From a virus, in the IMG/VR virus record IMGVR_UViG_3300009551_000066, positions 1 through 45,210 of that record: a stretch of 45,210 nucleotides of DNA, one strand, 5' to 3'. Positions 15,983 through 24,563 of the stretch are shown piece after piece. The translations under genes and the position numbers were made by a program. The notes under the pieces were generated by a model. It did not search any database. It saw nothing but the letters and a program-made list of their open reading frames with translations, and was not told where the DNA came from. Positions within the stretch are counted from its first letter, which is position 1; each line of letters opens with the position of its first letter.

Positions 15983-17454
15983 AACTTGCCCCTGCCGTAC
16001 AGTTGGAATTTGCTGCCGATCGAGAAGGTCAAGCCTCCGCTGATCGTCAGGTCGATCTGGTTGATCGCGGCGTTGTTGTTCCAGAAGCCTCGATAGAACC
16101 TAGGGGTGAAGTTGCCACCGCCGTACAGGTCAGCTTCGCCCTTCCAGTGCTTGTGCCGATCGGTGGCAGCGTACTGGTAGATCGTCGCCTCGCTGGGCCA
16201 CTCCTGCCCGGCCGTATCGAAGCCTTCATTGTTGCCCCAGCCGCCGTGGCCGGTGTTGAGTGTCTGGGTACGTTCGAACGCAGACCAGATGCTCCAGTTA
16301 TAGTTGTTGCCGGTATCGCCATTAAAATTTAGGAACAACGGCGCGTCGGTCAACACAGTTGCGCATTCCGACGAAACCAGCGTCAGGTCGCGGTAGCCTT
16401 GGTTGATGCCCGTGAACGATACCGTCGTGGCTGTGGCCGCCAGAATAACCTCGCTGAGCAGTTTGAAGTCATCGCCCCCACCGCCAGCGCCGGCCGGGCC
16501 ACCGCGACCGTAGATGGTCAGGCGCGAGCCGACAACCCAATTGCCGGCCGATAGGGTGAAGTCTAGTTGGTTGATAGCTGCCGTCGATCGCCACCCCCAG
16601 TCTTCAAACTCGGCGAACATATTACTAGCGTCGGCGAAATCCTGCCGGCTGAATGCTCGCTTCCAAGAAGTCGTACGGGCATAATCGATAAATGTAGCCT
16701 CGTAATCAGTGAAGTAGCTGCCGAGCGCTGTTGAGCCTTCGACGGCGCCCAAACGTGGCGAAGCCGTGGCGTACGCCTGTGAGGTTCCGAATTTATTGGA
16801 GGTGTTGCTGTCATAGTGGGCGGCGTGGTCGCCGTTGGCAAAAACGTATATGGTGGGAGATGACGCCGTGCCTTGTCCACTAATGACGCATACCAGATCG
16901 TTGTACGTTCCCAAGATGCCAGTAGCAGACAAAGTCGGCCCGGCGACAGTGAGAGTAACCTCCGCCAGCTTTACTAGACTGCCGCTGCTTCCACCTCCGC
17001 CGCCACCCGAGATGGCAACGTCGGCCTCGCCCGCAACGCCAGCCGTAACGACTGCCCCGCTGGTGAACTTTAGATTACTGACATTGGCAACGCTGGTCGT
17101 GCCATCCTGCACCGTAATGGCGCCAGCGGCAGGCTCTACGTCGGCGTGGGTCACACGCCCGTACTGGTCCAGCGTGACCACCGGGTAGTGCGTCGCGTCC
17201 CCGTAGGTGCCGGTAGGTGCCGGCGCCAGCGGTTTGAGTTCCACGTCGATCTGGTCAGCATAGGTTCCCGTGACCGCCAGCGTCGTGCTGTCGATCGACT
17301 TGGCGAGCAGCGTCGCAATAGCCGCGTTGGCAGAGGTAGCGACCTTCTTGAGCAGCTGGTTGATAAACAGAATGAACGCGGGCGCCGCCTTCCCACTCTT
17401 CGGGTCGACGATCGGCTGGTTAGCGTTGATGGGCGGCAGATTGTCGTTAGCCAT
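15979..17454 (-). CDS. tail fibre / receptor-binding protein with two tandem homologous domains
   Basis: 491 aa from ATG 17454, overlapping the previous gene's end (GATGGCTAA). Residues 1-30 precede a hydrophobic helix (KAAPAFILFINQLL) that may anchor to the tail. A beta-rich shaft follows (TYADQIDVELKPL, QYGRVTHADVEP), then a Gly/Ser linker and two related domains of about 150 residues. Both contain L-x-EV, Y-(N/R)-DL, W-x4-AINQ-(L/I)-D, and end in YGRG. Repeated carbohydrate- or receptor-binding domains are the likely role. Confidence 0.75.
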   Translation of the reverse strand: MANDNLPPINANQPIVDPKSGKAAPAFILFINQLLKKVATSANAAIATLLAKSIDSTTLAVTGTYADQIDVELKPLAPAPTGTYGDATHYPVVTLDQYGRVTHADVEPAAGAITVQDGTTSVANVSNLKFTSGAVVTAGVAGEADVAISGGGGGGSSGSLVKLAEVTLTVAGPTLSATGILGTYNDLVCVISGQGTASSPTIYVFANGDHAAHYDSNTSNKFGTSQAYATASPRLGAVEGSTALGSYFTDYEATFIDYARTTSWKRAFSRQDFADASNMFAEFEDWGWRSTAAINQLDFTLSAGNWVVGSRLTIYGRGGPAGAGGGGDDFKLLSEVILAATATTVSFTGINQGYRDLTLVSSECATVLTDAPLFLNFNGDTGNNYNWSIWSAFERTQTLNTGHGGWGNNEGFDTAGQEWPSEATIYQYAATDRHKHWKGEADLYGGGNFTPRFYRGFWNNNAAINQIDLTISGGLTFSIGSKFQLYGRGKL

Positions 17455-18406
17455 CGGGCAGGTCCATGCTGAACATTTCCATGCTGTTGATGCGCTTAGC
17501 CGCGCCGCCGAGGTCGGTGAGCTCGAACACCCGGCCCGGCGCATTGATCAGACCGAGGCTGCGCCAGCTTACCTCCGTTTGCGGCGTGGCCGTGGTCATG
17601 TCAAGCGTACCACGATCGACCCATGTCAAGCTGAAGTCGTCGCTGGTGCGAAGCTTCAACTGTGAGTTGACCGTGCCGGGCACCCAACCCACGCTCGACG
17701 TTATCATAATCTCGTCGCACGTGACGCTGTTACGCATCCGCATGGGGTACGCGCCGGTGATAACGCTGACAATCGGGATGTTGCGCTCATCGAACATGTA
17801 GTCCGGGTTGATGTCGTAGACCATGTTGCTGTCGATCGACCCGGCGAGCGCGCCACTCTGCCACGTGATGCCGTAGTTAGCCTTCCAGTTATTGTACTGC
17901 TGCGTAGCCCACTCCGACCACTTGCCGGTCAGCTGGTCATAGATGATCGTGCCTAGCTCGCCAAGCTGCAGGACATAAAAGCTATGCCCATCCTGATTGA
18001 AGGTGAACGCCCGCAGCTGGCGCTTGCCGGGGTCGGTGCGCGCCATCGTGAGCATGACGAGTTGCGATACTTCGTTCACGACCTTCCCCTGTACCTCGGC
18101 CAGCTGGACGACTTGCCCAACCTTCTCCTGCTTCGCTGCCTTCTGCGTCAACGCGAGCGTGACAAGCTCGCTGTTGAAGAAGTAATGGGCCGGTATGGCC
18201 CCCATCGCGATCATAACATACTGCGACACGTGAATATCGAGGTCGTAGTCCGCCTGTGCAAGCTGGGTCAGCTGGCTGGTGAACTTCAACCCTGCTATAC
18301 CGTTGGCGAACGCCTCGCCGGGCGCTGAGCCGATCCCGACGTTGTGCCGCTTGCCGATGCCGCTGGCGAACGCCTCGCCGGGCGCGCTGCCGGTCGTACG
18401 CGCCAT
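17447..18406 (-). CDS. P22 gp10-like tail protein, C-terminal half
   Basis: 319 aa. The C-terminal 200 residues resemble the second half of P22 gp10 (packaged-DNA stabilisation / tail hub): HSFYVLQLGELGTIIYDQLT with GKWSEW, then ITCDEI-like, LKLRTSDDFSLTW and a terminal arginine-containing strand. The first half of gp10 is encoded separately at 19927-20796. The N-terminus carries a duplicated segment, GSAPGEAFASGI and GSAPGEAFANGI, which is not part of gp10. The split is unusual; both parts probably assemble on the tail hub. Confidence 0.65.
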   Translation of the reverse strand: MARTTGSAPGEAFASGIGKRHNVGIGSAPGEAFANGIAGLKFTSQLTQLAQADYDLDIHVSQYVMIAMGAIPAHYFFNSELVTLALTQKAAKQEKVGQVVQLAEVQGKVVNEVSQLVMLTMARTDPGKRQLRAFTFNQDGHSFYVLQLGELGTIIYDQLTGKWSEWATQQYNNWKANYGITWQSGALAGSIDSNMVYDINPDYMFDERNIPIVSVITGAYPMRMRNSVTCDEIMITSSVGWVPGTVNSQLKLRTSDDFSLTWVDRGTLDMTTATPQTEVSWRSLGLINAPGRVFELTDLGGAAKRINSMEMFSMDLPDG

Positions 18407-18407
18407 G

Positions 18408-18866
18408 TCAGGTCTCCGTGATGTTCGTACCCGCCGCCAGCACAGGGCCGCTCTGGCCCGCGCTGATCGGCAACGTCGGCACGATGGCGCCCCTGAAGAT
18501 GATCTCGCCAGCGCCGGCCGCCGAGAAGCCCAGCGACCAGAACGTAATCGTCTGGTTGGCCGAGCCCACGCCGATGTCGGGGAACACCGCGTCGGCCGCC
18601 AGCACGGCCTTGCTCGCGTTGCCCCCGGCGCCGAGCGTGCACGGCATCGCCGCAGCAGAGCGGTTGACCGCTTGGCGCGCGTAGCCGACGTAATTCGTCT
18701 CGCTGCTTATCTGCGTACCTGCCGCGCCGGGGTCAGCGGTGTGCAGGGCCAGATAGAACTGCGTAACGCCGTCAACCGAGTTATCCTCGGCCAACTTGTC
18801 GAGCGACACCGCATTGAGGATCAGCCGCAGCAGATCGTATGCGTACTGAAAGGACTTGGCGGCCAT
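18408..18866 (-). CDS. tail fibre-like structural protein
   Basis: 152 aa. FYLALHTADPGAAGTQ followed by ETNYVGYARQAV is a recognisable pattern of a phage tail fibre/structural family found in podoviruses. A beta-rich C-terminus (ITFWSLGFSAAG, IIFRGAIVPTLP) follows. It is one of two genes lying between the split halves of the gp10-like protein. The start follows the previous TGA by one base and has AGGGTG upstream. Confidence 0.65.
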   Translation of the reverse strand: MAAKSFQYAYDLLRLILNAVSLDKLAEDNSVDGVTQFYLALHTADPGAAGTQISSETNYVGYARQAVNRSAAAMPCTLGAGGNASKAVLAADAVFPDIGVGSANQTITFWSLGFSAAGAGEIIFRGAIVPTLPISAGQSGPVLAAGTNITET

Positions 18867-18867
18867 G

Positions 18868-19917
18868 TCACTGCACCCTGTTCAGTTCCGCCAACGCGGC
18901 GTTGAGGCCGGTCGGCGAGAAGCGCGCGCCAGTGTGGGGGTCGAGCTCCACGATCTGGCTATAGTAGATCGGCTCCGTCGAAAGCGCCTGCTCGACGACG
19001 GCCGACTTACTGCCGGCGCTGACCACGCCTAGCGAGAGCGTGCCGATGCCGGCGTCAGACTTCCACGCCCGCGCCGCGAGGCGAATGGCGCTGATGCTGG
19101 TGATGTCCGTATCGATATCGTCCATCTGGAAGTCCGACAAGTTGCCGGCCGTGTCGGCGAAGACGTACTGCGTATCGACGGGCGGGTTGTTGCTGATAAG
19201 CGGCCAGCCTGATGCGCCCGCCGAATACTTCCAGTCCTGCTCGGGACCGTCGGCGTCGGCGAAGCTGGTGATTATCTGGCGATCGCCCTGCATGCCAGAG
19301 TTGTTCTGCGCGCCGCTGTTGTCCCACACATAGATGTCGCGCATGTTGTAGGTGATACCGCCGCCGAACGGGTTCAAGCCCCAGCCGATCTGCGCGATCG
19401 GGCCGGCGCCGAGGTTGACGCCATTCGGCACGTTGACGACGGGTAGGCCGTTCACGTTGATCGCATACCCACCGTCGGCGCCGTTCAGAATGAGCTTGGC
19501 CTCGATATGCTGCCATGAGCCCGCCACGATGATGGGGTCGCTTGTATAGAAGACTGCGCCCCCAGCCATGGTGAAGCGAAGCGCGCCGGTCGAGGTGATC
19601 TGGAGGGTGGCGATATAGTTGTTCGCCGCGTCGCGCCACGAATAGATATACGGAGCACTAGCGTCGCCGTTGGGTAACGAGCCAAGGAAGAACCGGGCAC
19701 CAAGGCCGACAGTCGTCCTCGAGTGTGGCATCACCCAACGCAGCTGATAGCCCCCGCCGCCGCCCACAGTGCCCTGAATACTGAACGTATGCCCCACGCC
19801 ACCGGGACCACTGTTCGCCTGAATGGCGAGGTGGTTCGCTTCTGCATACGCGCCCTGCAAGAGCAGGCCCGCGTTGGTCCCGTAGTGGTCGGGGCCGTCC
19901 ATCCAAATAACCGCCAT
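18868..19917 (-). CDS. concanavalin A-like (LamG-type) tail protein
   Basis: 349 aa. The beta-sandwich pattern is clear: HTFSIQGTVGGGGGYQLRW, ITSTGALRFTMAGG, WQHIEAKLILNG, YAINVNGLPVV and MRDIYVWDNSG follow the strand order of LamG/ConA-like lectin domains in phage fibres. It probably binds surface glycans. The start has an AGGAGG ribosome-binding site. It sits directly after the first half of the gp10-like protein. Confidence 0.7.
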   Translation of the reverse strand: MAVIWMDGPDHYGTNAGLLLQGAYAEANHLAIQANSGPGGVGHTFSIQGTVGGGGGYQLRWVMPHSRTTVGLGARFFLGSLPNGDASAPYIYSWRDAANNYIATLQITSTGALRFTMAGGAVFYTSDPIIVAGSWQHIEAKLILNGADGGYAINVNGLPVVNVPNGVNLGAGPIAQIGWGLNPFGGGITYNMRDIYVWDNSGAQNNSGMQGDRQIITSFADADGPEQDWKYSAGASGWPLISNNPPVDTQYVFADTAGNLSDFQMDDIDTDITSISAIRLAARAWKSDAGIGTLSLGVVSAGSKSAVVEQALSTEPIYYSQIVELDPHTGARFSPTGLNAALAELNRVQ

Positions 19918-19926
19918 GTGAACCTC

Positions 19927-20796
19927 CTAGCCGTCGATCTGTTGAATGAGCATCGCGCGGTTGATGCGCTCTTCGATGCCCGAGGTACTGATGGGGTCTG
20001 CGCCGGCCATCACGTCGTACACGCGGCCATCGGCGCCGACGACGATGAGGCTCTCGTTGACCTGCACGCCCGTACCCGACCAGACGCCACGATCGAACGG
20101 GCGGCCTTGGATGGGCGCGAACGGCAGGTCGGCGTCGCCCGTGCCATACCAGAACTCCGTGCTGTCCTTGCCGAACAGAACCAGCTGGTCGCCCAGCTGC
20201 ATGACCTGCAACAGCACGTCCGGCTTGGACTCAGCCGTGGCGAAGTTGAGAGGATCAACCGTGACTTCACTGGGGTTGATCCAGTAGAACTGGTCGCCGG
20301 GGTGGCCGGTCGTAAGGTCCTGCTCGATCGAGATGAACACAAACTCGTCCACCACGCACAGGCTCACCGGGGCCACGTCGTCGGGCATGGCGATCTGTTG
20401 AAGCGCAGCGGCTCCGTCCGTGTACTGCAGCGTCACGCCGTCGGCGATGAACATATTGCCGCCCGTGGAGACTATGCTGGGCGGGCCGAAACCGTTCACC
20501 TCACCAGCCACGACGTTCAGGTTGTCGCCGGTGTCGAAGCTGTAGTGCAGGCGGTACAGATTGTTGCGGCTGACGATGAAGGCGTCGTCGAGCGCGAAGC
20601 CGCTCTGCGTGAACAGCTTGCGGATCGGGCCGTCGCCGACTTCGATGCGCGGGTACAGGCCGGCCCGCCGCAGCGACGCGGCGCCCGTGACGAGGTCGGT
20701 GGGGTCCTTCTCGTAGAAGCGGTTGATGTAACGGATGTCGGGCTCGCTGGCCCGCCGACGCTGGTAGGTGTCGGAACCCAGAGCAATCTCGACCAT
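19927..20796 (-). CDS. P22 gp10-like tail protein, N-terminal half
   Basis: 289 aa from ATG 20796, which shares a base with the preceding TAA. It aligns in pattern with the first part of P22 gp10: beta-propeller blades with VVDEFVFISIEQDL, DPLNFATAESKPD (P22-like 'F-x-A-AE-x-PD'), LVLFGKDSTEFWYGTG and a closing ISTSGIEERI. P22 gp10 is about 470 aa, and this one stops after the 'I-x-x-x-IE-x-I' segment. The remaining half is encoded at 17447-18406 after two intervening genes. Confidence 0.75.
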   Translation of the reverse strand: MVEIALGSDTYQRRRASEPDIRYINRFYEKDPTDLVTGAASLRRAGLYPRIEVGDGPIRKLFTQSGFALDDAFIVSRNNLYRLHYSFDTGDNLNVVAGEVNGFGPPSIVSTGGNMFIADGVTLQYTDGAAALQQIAMPDDVAPVSLCVVDEFVFISIEQDLTTGHPGDQFYWINPSEVTVDPLNFATAESKPDVLLQVMQLGDQLVLFGKDSTEFWYGTGDADLPFAPIQGRPFDRGVWSGTGVQVNESLIVVGADGRVYDVMAGADPISTSGIEERINRAMLIQQIDG

Positions 20797-21557
20797 TAGC
20801 TCATCCACCCCGTGCGCGCGACGTAGGGCACCCGGCCCCGGTTGGACCAAGTGTTGTAGACCTGGACGGTCATGTTCAGCACGCCGATGTCACAGGGGCG
20901 CGGCTGGCGTTGGCGATAGCGCGCCTTCAGGTTGCCCATGACGTTCTGCAGCGTCGCGGCGCTTTCGGCTGGCAGGGCGCGCCCGTAACGTGGATTAAGC
21001 CGCATCGCCAGCAACGTGATGAACGCATCGTCGAACTCCTGTGGGAAGGGGAACTCGCCATCGGCGGCGATCGGCGTAACCTTGACCCACTGCGCCATGT
21101 CGGCGCGGTAGAACCAGACAGCCGTAAAGCCGTCCGTATCGAGTACGACGGTGGGCGAGCCATCGATGAGGCGCCCGTTGCCGTCGAGTGTTATCGGATA
21201 CGTTGCCAGCTGGCCCGACACGTCGATTACTCCCATGCGCGCGCCGTCGTCGGGCTGCTTGGGGAACCATACGGTCTGCGCCATGGAGGTGTCGATCAGC
21301 AACCGGCTGTTCTCGACAGGCTGCTGCCAAATTTCCTGCGTCCAGGTGTTGTAGAACGCCGGCTCGATATGCACGTTGTTCAGGCCGATCGGCCAGTCGT
21401 GCAACAACTCGCCGACTTCAAAACCAGCCGTGCCCGAGACTATCGTCTGCAGGCGGCGAAGGCCATCGGCTGCTTCCGTGGCATTCGGCTCTACGCCGAG
21501 GCCGATCAGATTGCTCTCGCGGTAGCCATCAGTGATAATCTGGGACACGGTGGTCAT
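20796..21557 (-). CDS. P22 gp4-like head-tail connector (packaged DNA stabilisation) protein
   Basis: 253 aa. The N-terminal TVSQIITDGYRESNLIGLG, NATEAADGLRRLQTIVSG and the EFDDAFITLLAMRLNPRYGR helix follow the gp4 family of P22-like phages. That protein seats on the portal to close the filled head and nucleate the tail. It comes directly after the coat module and before the gp10-like gene, the same order as in P22. The ribosome-binding site GAAGAAGGG lies in the end of the preceding gene. Confidence 0.75.
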   Translation of the reverse strand: MTTVSQIITDGYRESNLIGLGVEPNATEAADGLRRLQTIVSGTAGFEVGELLHDWPIGLNNVHIEPAFYNTWTQEIWQQPVENSRLLIDTSMAQTVWFPKQPDDGARMGVIDVSGQLATYPITLDGNGRLIDGSPTVVLDTDGFTAVWFYRADMAQWVKVTPIAADGEFPFPQEFDDAFITLLAMRLNPRYGRALPAESAATLQNVMGNLKARYRQRQPRPCDIGVLNMTVQVYNTWSNRGRVPYVARTGWMS

Positions 21558-21562
21558 GGCTG

Positions 21563-21925
21563 TTAGCCCTTCTTCTCGTCGTTGGCCTTCAGCAGCGCGA
21601 CGAGCTTGTCACGCGGCCAGTCGGTCTTGTAATCGACCTTGGCGTCGTCGAGCTTCTTCATGATGTCGCCGTCGCTGAGGTCCTTGTACGGGTCATCGGT
21701 CACGACCGGCTCCTTGGCAGCGCCCTTGCCCTTGGGCGCCTTGACCTTCGAGGGGTGGTCTTCCCAGCCCGACGGCACTTCCTCCGCCGACTTGAAAATC
21801 TCGGCGCGGCCGTCCGGGCCGTAATACCACGCCGGCCACGAGACCTTCTCCCCGGTGGGGTTCGGGTCTTCGATCTCGGCGCGGCGACGCTCGGCGACGG
21901 AGTCGTTCATCAATTCATTGGGCAT
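21563..21925 (-). CDS. small structural protein with C-terminal HeH/LEM-like domain
   Basis: 120 aa. WPAWYYGPDGRAEIFKSAEE in the N-terminal part is common in phage head-proximal proteins. The last 35 residues (LSDGDIMKKLDDAKVDYKTD onward) form a helix-extended-helix motif like SAP/HeH/LEM domains, which can bind DNA. It has an AGGAGG-type ribosome-binding site and lies just downstream of a strong hairpin. Confidence 0.65.
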   Translation of the reverse strand: MPNELMNDSVAERRRAEIEDPNPTGEKVSWPAWYYGPDGRAEIFKSAEEVPSGWEDHPSKVKAPKGKGAAKEPVVTDDPYKDLSDGDIMKKLDDAKVDYKTDWPRDKLVALLKANDEKKG

Positions 21926-21944
21926 GAGGCCCTCCTACTGCAAA

Positions 21945-21970
21945 GGGTCCCTTCGTCATCGAAGGGACCC
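21945..21970 (-). terminator. perfect 11-bp hairpin after the coat genes
   Basis: GGGTCCCTTCG and CGAAGGGACCC pair perfectly around a four-base loop. On the minus strand it follows the coat and small head genes and is trailed by CTTTG. A partial terminator here would raise coat expression over downstream tail genes. RNA stabilisation is an alternative. Confidence 0.65.
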
Positions 21971-21992
21971 CGGTTTCGTTGGATGCTGCCGC

Positions 21993-22193
21993 TTACGCGG
22001 GGAGCATGATGCCGGCGACGATCAGAGCGTCACGCAGCTTCTGCATGTCGGTCTGAGAGAACGCAGCACCCGGCGCGAGGAACGGCACCTGATTGCTCGG
22101 CTGGAGCAACTTGGCGCCGGAGCCGTTGTCGAAGTACTTCGGCGGCGCGTTCGGGAACTGGTTGACTTCGTTGCCGGTGGACGGATCGGCCAT
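21993..22193 (-). CDS. small head-associated protein, unknown
   Basis: 66 aa, directly downstream of the coat gene with a strong GAGGAGA ribosome-binding site, so it is probably made in quantity. The sequence is soluble, with a short helical C-terminus (QTDMQKLRDALIVAGIMLP). A head decoration or completion role fits its place but is inferred. Confidence 0.65.
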   Translation of the reverse strand: MADPSTGNEVNQFPNAPPKYFDNGSGAKLLQPSNQVPFLAPGAAFSQTDMQKLRDALIVAGIMLPA

Positions 22194-22243
22194 GACACAA
22201 TCTCCTCATTGGGGCGGCACCATTACCGCCCCGGCCTTCGGAA

Positions 22244-23488
22244 CTACCCGATGTTGACGTTCGCACCGCCGGACACTCGGGTGCCCAGACGGGTGTCGAG
22301 GTTCTTCACGCCGTACAGCGCATCCCAGCGATGGAGGTGCGTGTCGTTCGTGCCGTCGCTCGTCCGCCAGTAGCGGATGGTCACGCCGGTCTCGGGGTCG
22401 GTGGCGAAGCTGGCCTGACCCGAGAACGGATCGGTCAGCTTGGCGAACACAAGGGCAATGGCGCTCTTGTGGAAGATCGCGCTCTGGGAGAAGGCCGTGC
22501 TGGCCGCGCCCATGAACGAGATCGCCGCATTGTCTGCGGGGGCGGTGTCGACCGTCGCGAACGCGCCACCGACGATCATCGGATTGGCGATCGAAAAGGT
22601 CGCGTTGCCGGCGCCGTCGGCGACCACGTCCGCGAGCAGCGTGAACTGCGCGAGGTACGGGAGCTTCGCCTTGGTGCGCGGATTGACCGGGTGCACGCCC
22701 GCGATCGAGAACACTTCACCCGCCTTGAAGGTGGCGCCGGCGGCCCAGCCGTCCGTGATGAGGTTCTGGATGTAGGTCGTGTTGACCGCGGTGTACAGCA
22801 CGTTCTGCGCGGCGCCGTTGATCGTGCCCGCCCCGGTCGCGGCCCGCGTGCCGGTGACGAGGTTGATGATCGACTGCGTCATGTACGGCTGGACGTTGCC
22901 GAGCAGCGGAATCTTCGCCCGCTCCAGGGCGTTCTCGGCGATGTCGCGCTGCGCGTACAGCCCGGTGAACGTACCGGCCAGCTTCCAGTAGTCGGCCGGC
23001 GAAAGGACGCCCGCGCGGCCGTCGCCCGGCACCGCCATCTCGTCCAGCTTCTGCGGACCCTGGAAGAAGTCGGCGGCGTTGCTGATCACGGTACCCGGCG
23101 TGCCCGTCCAGGACGGGAACTGCAGGACCGTGCCCATCAGGTCGCTGTCGATCTGCTGAGCCAACTGCGCGGCCTCGGCCTGCATGATCGCGGACTTCAG
23201 CAGCTGATCGACCGTCAGGGTGTCTTCCAGCGACGTGAACTGGATATCGATGCCCTTCTGCTTGTCGATCTTGACGGGCACTTCGCCTTCGATCACATTC
23301 TGGACCTGCGCCACGGCGCCGTCGCGGATGATGAACTCGGGCGGACGCTTCACGTAGACCGTGTTACCGATCTTCTTGAATTCGTTCTTGAACTCGGTCG
23401 TCACGAGCTTGCCCATGACCAAGTTGTTCTTCAACAGCTTGAGCATGACGTTCGCGTAGACCTTCGGAGTAAGAAGGGTATTCGCCAT
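22244..23488 (-). CDS. major capsid protein, P22 coat-like
   Basis: 414 aa from ATG 23488; an in-frame TTG three codons earlier is the alternative. The N-terminus (MANTLLTPKVYANVMLKLLK), GNTVYVKRPPEF, the I-x-FTSLEDTLT segment and WRTSDGTNDTH-x-HRWD near the C-terminus match the P22 gp5 coat family. The insertion-domain region is present. P22 coat is 430 aa. It sits between scaffold and small head genes, and is the best single marker of virion type here. Confidence 0.9.
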   Translation of the reverse strand: MANTLLTPKVYANVMLKLLKNNLVMGKLVTTEFKNEFKKIGNTVYVKRPPEFIIRDGAVAQVQNVIEGEVPVKIDKQKGIDIQFTSLEDTLTVDQLLKSAIMQAEAAQLAQQIDSDLMGTVLQFPSWTGTPGTVISNAADFFQGPQKLDEMAVPGDGRAGVLSPADYWKLAGTFTGLYAQRDIAENALERAKIPLLGNVQPYMTQSIINLVTGTRAATGAGTINGAAQNVLYTAVNTTYIQNLITDGWAAGATFKAGEVFSIAGVHPVNPRTKAKLPYLAQFTLLADVVADGAGNATFSIANPMIVGGAFATVDTAPADNAAISFMGAASTAFSQSAIFHKSAIALVFAKLTDPFSGQASFATDPETGVTIRYWRTSDGTNDTHLHRWDALYGVKNLDTRLGTRVSGGANVNIG

Positions 23489-23522
23489 GGTATTCAATCC
23501 CTATTGGCCCCTCGGGGCGCTG

Positions 23523-24563
23523 TTACTTGGCGAGAATCTTGTCGGCCGCCTTGTCGAAGGCCGCAAAATCATCGGTGTCGGCGTTGACGGTGAACTTACC
23601 ACCCGCGCCACGGACCAGATTGGCCGGCGGAGTGGGGGCCTGCGAGACCTTGGCGGGTGCCGGGGCCTTCGCAGCTTCGGTGCGTGCGGTGGCCTCGCTC
23701 ATGAAGCGCGCCTCGAGACGGCCCAATTCGCGGGCCTGGAGGTACGGATCGAGAGCGGCGATGCGCTCGGCCTCGGGAACATTGCTCGCCAGATGGTAAG
23801 CGATGTCCGGGCCGACTTCACTATCACGAATGCCCAGCGCGATCAGCGGCGGGCACGGCCACTTGCCGGCCTTGGCCGACTGCGTGACCTTCTCGTCGAA
23901 ATCCGGAAGCCGCTCGGTGGCCTTCGCGATATTCGTCTGATAGTTGGCATCGAGGCGCGCGAATTCAGCACGCTGCTCGCTTTCGGCGTGCTGCTGCTGG
24001 AATTCCTGCCGCGCCGAGAACTTGGCAAGGTCCGTGATATACTTGATATCGGCCTCGCCAAATTCGTAGTCCTCCGCCTTGGGTTCGGCGTTGGGGTCTA
24101 CGGCGGGCTTGGCCTCCTCCTTGGGGGCCGCGCCCTTGTTCGCCTGCTCGCGCCAGTAATCGGCCTGACGCTGCGCCTCGTTGGCTCGCGCTTCGGCCTC
24201 TAGAACGGCAGGCGACTTCTCGACCGGCTTCGCAGACTCTTCCTCCTTCGGCTTCGTACCGTCGGGTTCGGCCTTGGGCTCCTCAGCCTTCGGCTCTGCG
24301 GGGGCCGGATCGCCCCCAAACTCTCGCTCGAGATCCTCGGCCGTGATCTCCTTCGGGACCTCGGCGGCCTTGACCTCGACTTCCGGCATCGCCAAAGCGT
24401 TCTCTTCGGCGGCCGGGGCTTCGGCGGCTGGCGCAGCGGCAGGATGCTCATCGGGCGCGCGCAGGAACCGTCCGGCCGCGCGCTCGGCGCCGGTCATCGG
24501 GCCGAGGAGCGCACGGTGGGCCACGGTGCTCATGATCGACGGGATATTGAGACGCTCGGTCAT
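23523..24563 (-). CDS. scaffolding protein (probable)
   Basis: 346 aa from ATG 24563, overlapping the portal stop. It is highly charged and Ala/Glu/Pro/Lys-rich in the first 150 residues, then helical with coiled-coil potential (AKFSARQEFQQQHAESEQRA). It ends in a basic-hydrophobic tail (FAAFDKAADKILAK). This composition and its position between portal and coat are typical of P22-like scaffolds. No protease signature is seen. Confidence 0.75.
   Translation of the reverse strand: MTERLNIPSIMSTVAHRALLGPMTGAERAAGRFLRAPDEHPAAAPAAEAPAAEENALAMPEVEVKAAEVPKEITAEDLEREFGGDPAPAEPKAEEPKAEPDGTKPKEEESAKPVEKSPAVLEAEARANEAQRQADYWREQANKGAAPKEEAKPAVDPNAEPKAEDYEFGEADIKYITDLAKFSARQEFQQQHAESEQRAEFARLDANYQTNIAKATERLPDFDEKVTQSAKAGKWPCPPLIALGIRDSEVGPDIAYHLASNVPEAERIAALDPYLQARELGRLEARFMSEATARTEAAKAPAPAKVSQAPTPPANLVRGAGGKFTVNADTDDFAAFDKAADKILAK

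Noticed and set aside
22331-23587. Long plus-strand frame opposite the coat gene
   Set aside because: Arg/Val/Asp-rich shadow without a ribosome-binding site; the opposite strand encodes a clear P22-like coat.
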